Made by a program: the position numbers and the translations under genes. This document shows, piece by piece, positions 23,967-34,614 of a stretch of DNA of 64,000 nt. This DNA comes from Lolium rigidum. Lineage: Eukaryota; Streptophyta; Magnoliopsida; Poales; Poaceae. Location: the NCBI RefSeq assembly GCF_022539505.1, contig NC_061514.1, positions 217,023,837 through 217,087,836 of the forward strand, read 5' to 3'. Under the pieces are notes generated by a model. The model made no database searches, had not been told where the DNA came from, and was given only the letters and a program-made list of their open reading frames with translations. Positions within the stretch are counted from its first letter, which is position 1, and each line of letters starts with the position of its first letter.

Positions 23967-26030
23967 ATGATGACCCCAAAAGAGCAAGCCGAGATGAGAG
24001 CGTACTTCGCCGAGCTAGATGCTCGAGAAGCCCAAATGACACCCAAAGAAAAAGCCGAGTGCAACGCATACTTCAAACACCTTGAGAGCAAGAGTGATAC
24101 ACACCATGAGTCGAGTGAGGATGTTTCGATTTCTAACAACTTAACCTCTAATCCGCTTGTGTTGTCTTCCTCTTTGCTAGGTTGCTCGGACATCGACGAC
24201 GCCATTGCCATGGAGATGAGGGACTCCACTATATGTGAGATGAGCGACTCCACTATATGTGAGATGAGCGACTCCACTATATGTGAGCTTGATGAGTGCC
24301 TCCACTTCGAGAGCATGAGTGATACACCAAGTGAGATGAGAGTGGTAGTTGATAGGTCATGTGAGGCCATTTTCAATTCTAACATCTTACCCTCTACCTC
24401 TAGTGTGTTTCCTTGTGTCTCATTAGGTTCCATGGATGACGACACGCCGATCATGGAGAAGATGTACATGGTGCATGAAGATGATGATATCACACCATGC
24501 TTACTTGAAGATGAACATGGAGGCCACATCGAGCCTACCTCTTCCACAACACCTACCTCATATGAGCGGGACTACAAAGGTACCTATATGGGTGTTGATG
24601 ATGCCATGATCCCACTAGTGGACATGATGATTTGTGAGTGCTTGCATGAGTTGGATGATCCTATTACTATGTCATATGCTTCTTTCACTTTCCCTTGTGA
24701 TACTTGTGCCATTGTTGATCATGTGGAATCAGTTGCTTGTGACACTTGGACCATGCCATGCTATGAGTGTTTCGATTTCTATCCTATTGCTTGCAATATG
24801 TCGAACAATTTCTCGTTCCCATGTATTGCTTGCAATGTTGATAATGATGCTTGTGTTGTGACAACCTTGCCGAACAATTGCTCTTTCCCTAGGTTTGTCG
24901 ACAACAATGATCAAATGTTGAACATGTTTTGTGCTACATGCTTGCAATATTCTCCCATTAACGCAACCAAAATGATGAACAATTTCTCTTTCCAATGCTT
25001 GGCTTGCAATAGTGTTAATATGCTTGTAAATGAGATTGCCCCCATAGCTCTCTCAAATTTTGGAGACTTTACATATATCCATGTTGAGCATGTTCCTAAG
25101 TTTTCCCCACATATTCACCATGTGTACTATAATATCTTGCTTACCGCTAATGGTGATGTGCCAAAGAAATGGCGCATCATGATGGATGATGTGTTCATAT
25201 ACCATGCACACACGTTGTTCTTGTTGTCTAACATGTGTGTAGGTACCCAAACTCCAATGTCAACCTCGATTGAGCACGAGTTGACAAAAAGAGCTCTTGA
25301 GAGCATGATACAAGTGAGCTCCAATGAATGGTTTCGCCCGCACACTTTGCCTACACAAGATCTCTCAATGAGAGCACACCGACATCTTGCTAAGGTGACC
25401 TCCTTCAACTTGCGCTCTCTTGCTATACCCGTGGAACTTCATCTACTCTTTGAGTGTTGCGTTGCTTGTCTTGTGCTATTGATAGGGTTCATGATAAGTG
25501 ATGCCACATTCAAGAGTTGTTGCCATCTCCCACCTCTACCCGTTCATGATGACTTATCGTCGAGGACGACTCTTTTTCAAGTGGGGGGAGATGATGCAGC
25601 CCGACCTTCGGTCTCCACCGCATCATGTGCGTCAACCCCGACACGTCACGCAAAGGTGAATCTTCTCCTTTATGCATGCCTACAATTGTCTCTCATGAAT
25701 GGTATGCTACTTCATCCTCCTTCATATGACCATGATAGGAACACATCGCCAAGTACGGAGGAAGTGGACGACACCATGGAGGCTCGAGGACTCAAGGCCG
25801 AGGTCACGGAGGCATCGAATAGAAGAAGGAAGAAGAGTGCCCGAGGTCGCCAAGAAGAGACGGTGCATGAAGCACGACTGCTCGGATTATCCGCCCCACT
25901 AAGGCCGGACAATCCGCCCCCCTATGCGTCCAAGTCAATTCGGGCCAAGTCCCATGTACCCCCTTGTATGCCTAAACTACCCCTCCTTAGTGGCTCCCTA
26001 TATATAGGCTCCCACCTCCCCCTTCATTAG
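23967..26030 (+). CDS. C1 687-aa family C protein, no catalytic domain
   Basis: An intact ORF with ATG at 23967 (MMTPKEQAEMRAYF), the first Met after the conserved leader; it runs 146 codons into the 3' LTR and stops at 26030. The N-terminus is acidic and helical, with three 8-residue repeats (MSDSTICE type) at residues 84-107. The middle is shared with C2a and C2b: MEKMYMVHEDDD, VDDAMIPLVDMM, then CxxC pairs (SFPCIAC, MFCATC, SFQCLAC) that could bind zinc, then MMDDVFIYHAHTLF. The C-terminus DDLSSRTTLFQ corresponds to the end of G1 integrase (DELASRTTSIQ). It lacks the gag zinc knuckles and RT-like relic of C2b. Probably a structural or vestigial protein; function unknown. Confidence 0.7.
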   Translation: MMTPKEQAEMRAYFAELDAREAQMTPKEKAECNAYFKHLESKSDTHHESSEDVSISNNLTSNPLVLSSSLLGCSDIDDAIAMEMRDSTICEMSDSTICEMSDSTICELDECLHFESMSDTPSEMRVVVDRSCEAIFNSNILPSTSSVFPCVSLGSMDDDTPIMEKMYMVHEDDDITPCLLEDEHGGHIEPTSSTTPTSYERDYKGTYMGVDDAMIPLVDMMICECLHELDDPITMSYASFTFPCDTCAIVDHVESVACDTWTMPCYECFDFYPIACNMSNNFSFPCIACNVDNDACVVTTLPNNCSFPRFVDNNDQMLNMFCATCLQYSPINATKMMNNFSFQCLACNSVNMLVNEIAPIALSNFGDFTYIHVEHVPKFSPHIHHVYYNILLTANGDVPKKWRIMMDDVFIYHAHTLFLLSNMCVGTQTPMSTSIEHELTKRALESMIQVSSNEWFRPHTLPTQDLSMRAHRHLAKVTSFNLRSLAIPVELHLLFECCVACLVLLIGFMISDATFKSCCHLPPLPVHDDLSSRTTLFQVGGDDAARPSVSTASCASTPTRHAKVNLLLYACLQLSLMNGMLLHPPSYDHDRNTSPSTEEVDDTMEARGLKAEVTEASNRRRKKSARGRQEETVHEARLLGLSAPLRPDNPPPYASKSIRAKSHVPPCMPKLPLLSGSLYIGSHLPLH

Positions 26031-26423
26031 GTTAGAGTTGATGAACTAGAATTTGGCTCATGCCTCCACCATCCCTTTGGGATTAGGGAAACCCCCTCCT
26101 TAGATTACCATAATCTATTGTACAAGGCACTCCTTATATGATTAGTCTCTCACACTTGTGATTCTACCACCGGTCTCTCACTCGTGTGATTCCACCGATC
26201 GTATACCGATCTTCCTCTCGGGGATTCTACCGCGTGTCTCTCCCTTGAGAGATTCTATCGGGATAGTGGTTCGGGCTATCGGGAGTAAACCGGAATTGTA
26301 TCGGGTTGTGTTGCGTGCGTTCGCGTGTGTTCATCGAGTTCTTCGCCGTGTTCTTCATCTCCCCCGCCTTTCCCTCGGTCAATTCGTGAGATCGGGCAAC
26401 CCACGTGGCCTTAGGCCGCATCA
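25592..26423 (+). repeat. C1 3' LTR (832 bp)
   Basis: The same sequence as the 5' LTR except about 11 substitutions, a 9-bp GTGTTCTTC-type deletion and small indels. The PPT lies at 25579-25591. The right TSD GTAAT follows at 26424. Confidence 0.92.
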
Positions 26424-26428
26424 GTAAT

Positions 26429-27640
26429 TTCCCTGCAAAGAATCTGAGACGAGACCGATACAATAGGACTTTATCCCCAATATTAAACTCTCTTTTGATA
26501 ATCCTTCTATCATGCCATTTCTTAACTTTCTCTTTAAAGAGTTTAGCATTTTCATAAGCTTCACTTCTCCATTCATCTAGAGAACTTAATTGCAGCAACC
26601 TCTTATTACCGGCTAGTTTAGGATCTTTATTTAGTTCTCTAACAGCCTAATAAGCTTTGTGCTCTAGTTCTAAAGGTAAATGACAAGCTTTTCCATAAAC
26701 CATTTTATGAGGTGACATTCCCATGGGGTTTTTATAAGCAGTTCTATAAGCCCATAGTGCTTCCTTCAATTTACTAGCCCAATTCTTTCTAGTTTTATTA
26801 ACGAGTCTTTTGCAAGATAGATTTAATTTCTCTATTTGATAGTTCTACTTGCCCACTAGTTTGAGGATGATAAGCGGAAGCAATTCTATGATTAATACCA
26901 TATTTAGCAAGAGTTTTTCTAAAACCACCATGAATAAAATGAGAACCTCCATCTGTCATAATATATCTAGGAACTCCAAATCTAGGAAAAATAATGTCTA
27001 AAAGCATTCTTAAAGAGGTCTCACCATCAGCACTTTTTGTAGGTATGGCTTCCACCCATTTAGTAACATAATCAACAACAACAAGTATATGAGTGTTACC
27101 TTCGAAGAGGGAAAAGGTCCCATGAAGTCAAATCCCCAACAATCAAACGGTTCAATAACAAGAGTATAATTCATAGGCATTTCATTGCGTCCGGAGATAT
27201 TACCAACCCTTTGACATTCATCACAAGATAAAATAAACTTCCTTGCATCTTTGAAGAGAGTTGGCCAATAAAAACCTGATTGTAGAACCTTTTGCGCGGT
27301 TCTATCTCCGGCGTGATGTCCTCCATAAGCACTACCATGATATTTACTCAATATCTCTTGTTGCTCATATTCGGGAACACATCTTCGCAGAATACCATCC
27401 ACTCCTTCTTTATATAAGTGTGGGTCATCCCAAAAATAATGCCTCAAGTCATAAAAGAATTTCCTCCTTTGCTGAGCTGAAAAGGTTGGAGGCAAGTACT
27501 TGGAAACAATAAAGTTAGCATAATCAGCATACCAAGGACTGTCTCGCGAGCTCACCTTTATTACAGCCAATTGTTCATTTGGAAAACTATCATTAACAGG
27601 AACAGGATCATAAGCAATATTTTCCAATCTAGACAAATTA
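26429..27640 (-). pseudogene. A1 integrase, N-terminal and core parts
   Basis: Read leftwards: the zinc-finger region ([15 protein letters not shown], then CDECQRVGN), the core start [12 protein letters not shown], a frameshift near 27075, then MTDGGSHFIHGGF and YHPQTSGQVELSNREI containing the second and third catalytic acidic residues, then another frameshift near 26800 and the linker FNIGDKVLLYRSRLRFF. The C-terminal tail lies on the other side of C1 at 18530-18752. It would have inserted the DNA copy of the element; this copy is inactive. Confidence 0.85.
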
Positions 27641-28010
27641 TCGTCAACAGGATTATCAGCACCTTTCCTATCTACAATATGTAAATCAAATTCTTGCAAC
27701 AGAAGTAGCCATCTAATAAGCCTTGGCTTAGCATCTTTCTTTTGCATAAGGTATCTGATTGCAGCATGATCAGTATGAATAGTAACTTTTGAATCAACGA
27801 TATAAGATCTAAACTTATCACAAGCAAAGACTACAGCTAACAATTCTTTTTCAGTAGTAGCATAATTTCTTTGAGCAGCATCAAGAGTTTTACTAGCATA
27901 ATGAATAACATTCGGTTTTTTATCTACTCGCTGTCCAAGAACAGCGCCTACAGCAAAATCACTAGCATCACACATAATTTCAAATGGTAAGTTCCAATCG
28001 GGAGGTTCAA
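27641..28010 (-). pseudogene. A1 RNase H
   Basis: The minus strand reads [16 protein letters not shown] (first catalytic Asp), then [16 protein letters not shown] with the Glu, and [13 protein letters not shown] with the next Asp. The segment is open and in one frame with the following integrase finger; it degrades the RNA strand of the hybrid during reverse transcription. The upstream joint to RT is frameshifted near 28005. Confidence 0.85.
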
Positions 28011-29520
28011 CTATAGGGGCAGATTGTTAAGGCTTTCTTTAGAGTTTCAAAAGCTTCCTTACAATCATCATCAAAAACAAAAGGTACATCTTTTTGAAGA
28101 AGATTAGTAAGAGGCTTTGAAATCTTGGAGAAGTCTTTAATAAACCTCCTATAAAACCCAAGCATGACCAAGAACACTACGAATACCTTTAACATCCCTA
28201 GGATAGGGCATCTTCTCAATGGCTTCAACTTTAGCTCTATCAACTTCAATACCTCTCTCGGAAATTTTATGTCCCAATACAATTCCTTCATTAACCATAA
28301 AGTGGCATTTCTCCCAATTAAGAACAAGGTTAGTTTCTTCAAATCTCTGCAAAACTTTATTAAGGTTCCGCAAGCAATTATCAAAAGAATTTCCATAGAC
28401 GGAAAAATCGTCCATGAATACCTCTACAATACTCTCACAAAAGCCATGAAAAATAGCAGACATGCATCTTTGAAAAGTAGCAGGAGCATTACATAAACCA
28501 AAAGGCATACGCCTATAAGCATAAGTTCCATAGGGACAAGTGAAAGTGGTTTTCTCTTGATCTTTAGTTTTAACGAGCAATTTGTGAAAACCCGAATAAC
28601 CATCAAGAAAGCAAAAATGAGTATTTTTAGATAACCTTTCTAACATTTGATCAATAAAAGGCAAAGGGTAATGATCTTTCTTAGTAACCTTATTAACTTT
28701 TCGATAATCAATGCACATTCTATACCCTACAACTACTCTTTGAGGTATGAGCTCATCATTATCATTAGGCACAACAGTCATTCCTCCTTTCTTAGGAACA
28801 CAATGCACAGAACTAACCCATCTACTATCAGCAATAGGATATATAATACCAGCTTCAAGGAGTCTTAATACCTCATTTGTTACCACATCCTTCATCTTAG
28901 GAATTAGACGACGCTGAGGTTCAACAACAGGCTTCGCATCATCTTCCATATTAATGGCGTGTTGGCAAATAGAGGGAGAAATCCCCTTCAAGTCATCAAG
29001 AGTGTAGCCAATAGCACCTCGGTGTTTCTTCGATATTTCCAATAACCTTTCTTCTTCAAACTCTGAAAGCTTAGAACTAATAATAACAGGATATATTTTC
29101 TTATCATCAATATGAGCATATTTAAGATTATCAAGCAATGGTTTTAAATCAAAGACATGATCTTCCTTTGGTGGTGGTGTTGTACCCAGATCTTCCACCG
29201 GTAAATCATGCTTAAGAATAGGTTGACGAAGGAAAATTTCATCAAGCTCATCTCTTTCTTCCCTAAAAACTTCATTCTCACTATTCTCCAGATGTTGCTG
29301 CAAAGGATTACTAGGAGCAAGAGCAATAGATGCACACTGTTCAACTTTAAAATCACTATTAGGCGAATCAATTTTATAAGGAGTTTTGGTAAATTTAGAG
29401 AAGTTAAACTCATAAGATTCACCAACAAATTTAGTCAAAATTTTCTCTTTCTTGCAATCTATAATAGCTCCACAAGTATTTAGAAAAGGTCTACCAAAAA
29501 TGATAGGACAATATTTACTA
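28011..29520 (-). pseudogene. A1 reverse transcriptase (Athila type)
   Basis: A long open segment with a linker (EDLGTTPPPKEDHVFDLKPL) followed by RT: EAGIIYPIADSRWVSSVHCV, RMCIDYRKVNKVTKKDHYP, FCFLDGYSGFHKLLV, YAYRRMPFGLCNAPATFQRC, and the active site VFMDDFSVYG. FMDD in place of YMDD or YVDD is usual in Athila. After GIEVDRAKVEAIEKMPYP the frame breaks near 28170 and the thumb (GFYRRFIKDFSKISKPLTN) continues in another frame. Catalytic residues survive, but the polyprotein is interrupted. Confidence 0.9.
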
Positions 29521-29862
29521 GCAGCGAGAACCAAGTACCAAAAAGTCAGCAGGATATTTAATCTTACCACATAGAACTTCCACATCTCGAACAATACCAA
29601 TTGGAGAGATAGTTTCTCTATTAGCCAGCCGAATAACCACATCAATATCTTCAAGTTCACAAGAACCAATTTCGTGCATAATCTCCGTGTAAAGCTCATA
29701 AGGAATAGCACTAATACTTGCACCAATATCACATAAACCATAATAACAATGATCACCAATTCTAACGGATAGCATAGGAACACTAGCTTGCTTGGACTTA
29801 TTAGGATGTGAAACAATATTAGAGGCATCTTCACGAGAAAATAATATGACCATCCTCCACAT
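29518..29862 (-). pseudogene. A1 protease
   Basis: A retropepsin-like domain with active site YGLCDIGASISAIPYELY, the CDIGAS form usual in Athila. The C-terminal strand (IIFGRPFLNTCGAIIDC) lies in the RT frame, so a frameshift near 29530 splits the domain. It would cleave the gag-pol polyprotein. It provides the reference against which the altered active site of the family S protease (53860-54726) can be judged. Confidence 0.85.
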
Positions 29863-29962
29863 TTTCAGTCACAAGATCTTTAACAATTGCAACAACGAGG
29901 TTCAACTTTTATTTGTTCTTCGGGTTCTATAGGTTTCTTTTCACTTTTATGAACCGCACTAT

Positions 29963-30912
29963 TTATAACGAGTACTCCTTCATTTTAGCGGGGAAAGGAG
30001 TTTTTTCAATATAAGCTTCAGGAATAACATGATCAACAGTTTCAACTACAACACATTTATTTATAGATGAATCAATTTTATCTTTATACGGTTCATGATA
30101 CTTATCAAAGTTCTTCTTAGGAAATTCATAATGAGAAGCAAAAGCTTTATAAAGATTTGCAGCAACTTGAGAATCAAGACCATAAGTAGCACTCATATTA
30201 CGAAATTTATCTGTATCCATAAAAGCTTCAATGCATTTATAATCATAATTTATACCGATTCTCTATCCTTGTCGTTCTCCCATCCTTCAGTATTTTCTTG
30301 GATCCGATTAAGAAGGTCCCTTTTAAACTCTTCCTTGTTGCGTGTAAATGATCCAGAACAAGAAGTATCCAGCAAGGTCTTGTCTTGAAAAGAAAGTCTT
30401 GCATAGAAATTATCAATAATAATATTACCAGGAAGCTCATGAATGGGGCATTTGAGCATTAAAGACTTCAATCTCCCCCACGCTTGGGCAATACTCTCTC
30501 CTTCACGAGGCCAAAAATTATATATGTGATTCCGATCTTTGTGAATCTCACTTGGAGGATAGAACTTAGAATAAAACCGGGGCACAATATCATTCCATTC
30601 AAGAGAATCCCCATTATCCAGTAATTTATACCAATGCGCCGCTTTACCAGACATCGATATAGAGAATAGTTTCTTCCTCACTTCATCCATAGCAATACCT
30701 GCACACTTGAATAAACCGCATAATTCATGTAAGAACAGTAAATGATCTCCAGGGTGGACAGTTCCATCCCCCGTATAACGGTTATCCACTACACGTTCAA
30801 TAATTTTCATAGGTATTTTGTATGGTATTTCTTCCTTACACGGCGCCTCATCCACTACCTTTGCGGTAGTAGTAGATTTCCCAAATAAACACTCAAGAGA
30901 AGATCTCTCCAT
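29963..30912 (-). pseudogene. A1 gag
   Basis: The start used is ATG at 30912 (MERSSLECLFGKS), about 90 nt inside the PBS. The core reads HPGDHLLFLHELCGLFKCAG, KLFSISMSGKAAHWYKLL, WNDIVPRFYSKFYPPSEIHK and WPREGESIAQAWGRLKSLML, the usual Athila capsid region. A frameshift near 30250 separates the C-terminal part (MDTDKFRNMSATYGLDSQV, ANLYKAFASHYEFPKKNFD). Gag forms the cytoplasmic particle that packages element RNA. The product would be truncated. Confidence 0.85.
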
Positions 30913-30999
30913 AATGAATTATAGCAGCAGAGCAGAAATAAAATCAGCATAAACGGTAGAAATTTCCCTTACCAATTCCACTTACCAATAGCGCTTCAC

Positions 31000-31017
31000 T
31001 CCCCGGCAACGGCGCCA
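31000..31017 (-). promoter_or_regulatory. A1 primer-binding site
   Basis: The minus strand reads TGGCGCCGTTGCCGGGGA, the PBS typical of Athila elements and, to my knowledge, matched to a tRNA-Asp 3' end. The LTR ends at 31029. Confidence 0.85.
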
Positions 31018-31028
31018 GAAAATAGTCT

Positions 31029-32539
31029 TGATGACCCACAAGTATAGGGGGTGTATCGTAGTATCTTCGATAAGTAAGAATGTCGATCCCAACGAGGAGC
31101 AGAAGGTGTTGAGAAGCAGTTTCGATGAAGGATTCACTGTAAATGCTGACAGACAAGTATTCAGGGGTTTTTGATGTAACAGATGAATAAAGTACGAGTA
31201 AGTAAAGTGCGAGAGTAATAATTGCAGCGAGTGGCCCAATCCTTTTTAGCACAAAGGACAAGCCGGTTTGTTTACTTATAATAACCAAACGTTCTCGACG
31301 ACACACGGGATTTTAGTCTAGTGCTTTCGCTACATACGGCTAATTAATCTTCATTGTTTTGATAAGTGTTGTGTGGGTGAACCTATGCTAATGTACCGCC
31401 CTTCCTAGGACTAATACATACTTGTGATTATACCCCTTGCAAGCATCCGCAACTACAAGAAAGTAATTAAGATAAATCTAACCACGGCCTTAAACTCGAG
31501 ATCCTGCTATCCCTCCCGCATCGATATACCAACGGGGGCTCGGGTTTCGTCACTCCGGCAACCCCGCAATTGGCAAACGAATACAAGATGCATTCCCCTA
31601 GGCCCATAAAGGTGAAGTGTCGTGTAGTCGACGTTCACACGACACCACTAGAAGAATAACACCACAACTTAAATATCATAACATTGAATATTACTCAACC
31701 ATACTTCACTACTAACATTTAGACTTCACCCATGTCCTCAAGAACTAAACGAACTACTCACGAGACATCATATGGAACATGATCAGAGGTGATATGATGA
31801 TGAATAACAATCTGAACATAAACCTTGGTTCAACGGTTTCACTCAATAGCATCAATAACAAGTAGAAACCAACACCGGAGAGTTTCCCCTATCAAACAAT
31901 CAAGATCAAACCCAAATTGTTACAGCGGTGACGGCGTGCAGCGGTGGAGACGGCGGTGATGATGATGAAGATGATGATGATGGTGATGGAGATGATGTCC
32001 AGCTCGATGACGGTGACGATGGCGTCGATTTCCCCCTCCGGGAGGGAATTTCCCCGGCGGATCTCAGCCTCGCCGGAGAGCTCTTTTCTCTCGGTGTTCT
32101 CCGCCCCGCGAGAGGCGGCTGTGGCTCTTCGCGATGTATCCCTGGAGCTTAGGTTTTCGGGACGAAGGCGTACGCGAAGAAAAGGAGGCGAGAGGGGGCT
32201 GTGGGCCCCCTCCTCACAGGGCGGCGCGGCCAGGCCTTGGGCCGCGTCGGCCTATGGGGTGGGCCCACCTCGGGTCCCCTCGGCTCCCCCTTCTGTCTCC
32301 CTTCGTCTTCTGGAAAAATAGGATTTTTCATATAATTTCCGTCAACTGTTGATCTTCCGAAATATTTCATTCTGACGGCGCTTTTTCCAGCAGAATCCTG
32401 ACTCCGGTGCGCGATCCTCCAATAATCATGAAACATGCAAAATAGATGAAATAACATAAGTATTATCTCCAAATATGAAATATATCAATGAATAACAGCA
32501 AATTATGATATAAAATAGTGATGCAAATTGGACGTATCA
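31029..32539 (-). repeat. A1 5' LTR (1511 bp)
   Basis: On the minus strand it begins TGATACGTCCAATTTG at 32539 and ends GGGTCATCA at 31029. It is complete and pairs with the partial 3' LTR at 12932-14300. The right flank is AGGCG; the partner TSD is lost. Confidence 0.92.
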
Positions 32540-34614
32540 AGGCGCTTCAGTCACGGCTGACTTTGGTTGCGTCTGAGGCGCTGGTGCTCTTCTTCTAGCC
32601 CATGGCGTGCAAAGCTCTTGAGGGAAGAACAGAGATGACAGGAAAGGCTGGGCGAGAAGATGAGCAGTGGGAGGCGCTCCAATTCCATTGTTTCCCGTCG
32701 ATTTGCTCTTTTTGGTTTTGGTTTGGGGAAGAACAGGAGAGAGAAACGCAAAATCCGGTTGTGAAACCCGGTCAACCGGACCCCAGACCGGACCATCCGG
32801 CGCAGCACCCGGTCAACCGGTCGCCAACCGGACGTTCCGGTCCAGAGCCCGGTCCAACCGGACCCCCGACCGGGAAGACCTTCGCGCCCTCCTCCGAGCT
32901 CGATTTCGGCTACCACCACCACCACCACCACCATCATCATCGCAGGTATAACTTGCAGTTTTCCCTTGTAGCCCTCTTCCTTTTGCGATCTATCCCATCG
33001 AGCATTGCTTATCTAGTGTTGCGAGACATTGCACGTGACCCCGCTTGTGAGGTGTGTGTGTAGTGTGGAGTAAAGCTTCTAAGCAAACACTCGTGTGGCA
33101 AGATAGCAAAAGCGAGCTAACGCTAACATAGTGCGAGAAAAAGCCGCAAAAACACAAAAAGAGTGCAAAGTCGCACCATACATACAAAAGAGTACAAGTG
33201 CCACCATAGATACAAAAGAGTGCAAGTGTCACCGTATACAAAAGAGTTACAAGCTTTAAAGCAAAAGAGAGAAGAGAAGAGAGGTCACGTGTGAATCTAG
33301 TTGTCTCTCCGTTTGCAACCAAAGCTTTGCCTCTCCTTGTGTTAGTGTGACACCGAGCACCCTTACATACACTTTTCCGCTCACTTTTGGTTGCACTAAC
33401 CCTGCTTATCCCGTGTGTGTGTTCCACAACTTTTCCGTGTTTATAGTGATCTTCACATTGACATTTGGATTTTTGGACCTCACCCACTTTTAACAACATA
33501 CTTGATCTCGGATTTTGTCTTTTGGCTTTCCACCATACTTACCTAACACCATAATTGCTAGCTTTTGCGTGTGGTTTTGCGTGTGTCCCCGATACACTTG
33601 ATCTTGCTTTTGACCTGGTGGATTGCCTCAATATTATCTTACCTTGGTAAGAGTGCGAGGTAGTCTCCTTCCACTAACATACACAACATAGTTCTTGTCT
33701 TTCCATCATGGATAGGAACGGAGATGAACCAAGGGATGGAGAAGTCCTCCGCAACACCGAGAGGTTGGCTACTCAACACAACCTATGGACGCAACGCCAA
33801 GAGTTCAAGGAGCAACTCACACTCTTCGAGACACGCATCGATGAACAATACGACGAAGTGGCACACAACTTCTCCATTGTGAACCAAGACTTGGCTCTTC
33901 TTCGTGAAGCTACGGACAACTTGAATAGCCAAATGGCGGCCAATGATGCGAACATGGAGCGGTGCATGGATAGCCTCGAGCGCGCCATCACCAACTTGGG
34001 TCGTCATCACCGACACCGCTCTACTTCATCATCATCAAGCTCATCACAAGAGTACTACTCTCATGGTCGTCGTTCGTCATCAAGCTCCTCCTCAAGGCAT
34101 GAAGACCATCATCGACCTCATCGGCCACATGCTCGTCATGAAGACTCTCGCTCCAACTCTAGGCGAGTAGAAATCCATCGCCATGCTCGTCCACATGAAC
34201 GACCTCCACAAGATTGTCCTCAACCGGATCGCTATGCCCACCATGGGCGTGACGACCATCCCCACGACAACGTCTTCCACAACATGGAGCCACATGGTGA
34301 TGCTCAAGGCCATGTACATCAAGACCAACCGAGGCGTGATCTCCGCAATCATCCTCGCCATGACCAACGTGGAAGAGGAGACCCGTAACATGAGCAAGAT
34401 GAGAGGGCCATCCTTGGACGTTGTCAACCACCTCGTCAAGATCTTCAACAACATCATCATCGTGAACAAAGTGAAGCTAGTGTCTAACTTCAACGCCAAC
34501 CCAATGCTATGGTTGGCCGTGGAAGACCTCATATACCACCTCAAGCCGCAAGAGATGAAGGCATCCGTCCTCGCCGAAGAAATTTGGAGGATGAAGAGAA
34601 CATGGTAACTCCGA
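32540..34614 (+). mobile_element. C4: family C leader and gag fragment
   Basis: Part of another family C element on the plus strand, starting abruptly where A1 ends. It contains a CCGG-rich tract (32752-32876), a short CAC/CAT microsatellite (32921-32941), the conserved AGGTATAACTTGCAG leader segment (32943 on) and a gag ORF. No LTR is present. A1 therefore inserted into, or recombined with, this element. Confidence 0.7.
33708..34614 (+). pseudogene. C4 gag-like gene, truncated
   Basis: The ORF opens at ATG 33708 (MDRNGDEPRDGEVLRN) after the conserved leader and stops at 34388. Residues about 20-100 form a predicted coiled coil (EQLTLFETRIDEQYDEV, NLNSQMAANDANMERC). Residues 100-226 are extremely rich in Ser, Arg, His and Asp (RS/RH-type), like the 130-340 region of the C2b protein. 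Downstream of the stop the other frames stay open to about 34608, suggesting a lost frame rather than a natural end. No zinc knuckle is reached. It probably bound RNA in the particle; broken here. Confidence 0.6.

Larger units (their letters stand above)
18753..26423 (+). mobile_element. C1: complete family C LTR element
   Basis: Two LTRs (18753-19594 and 25592-26423) in direct orientation are flanked by GTAAT at 18748-18752 and 26424-26428. An initiator-Met PBS follows the 5' LTR and a PPT (AAGTGGGGGGAGA) precedes the 3' LTR. A Mutator-like element occupies 2.25 kb of the leader; without it and one TSD the element is about 5.4 kb. One 687-codon ORF is present but no RT or integrase, so it is non-autonomous. 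By eye the LTRs differ by about 11 substitutions plus a 9-bp indel, consistent with a young insertion. Confidence 0.92.
12932..32539 (-). mobile_element. A1: Athila-type Ty3/gypsy, minus strand, with nested insertions
   Basis: It has a 5' LTR (31029-32539), PBS, gag, protease, RT, RNase H, integrase, a third ORF, a PPT and a partial 3' LTR (12932-14300). Removing the solo LTR and C1 leaves about 7.45 kb of interior, a normal size for Athila. The RT active site FMDDFSVYG and gag (HLLFLHELCGLFKCAG) are Athila-like. Frameshifts in gag, protease, RT and integrase show it is dead. Confidence 0.9.
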
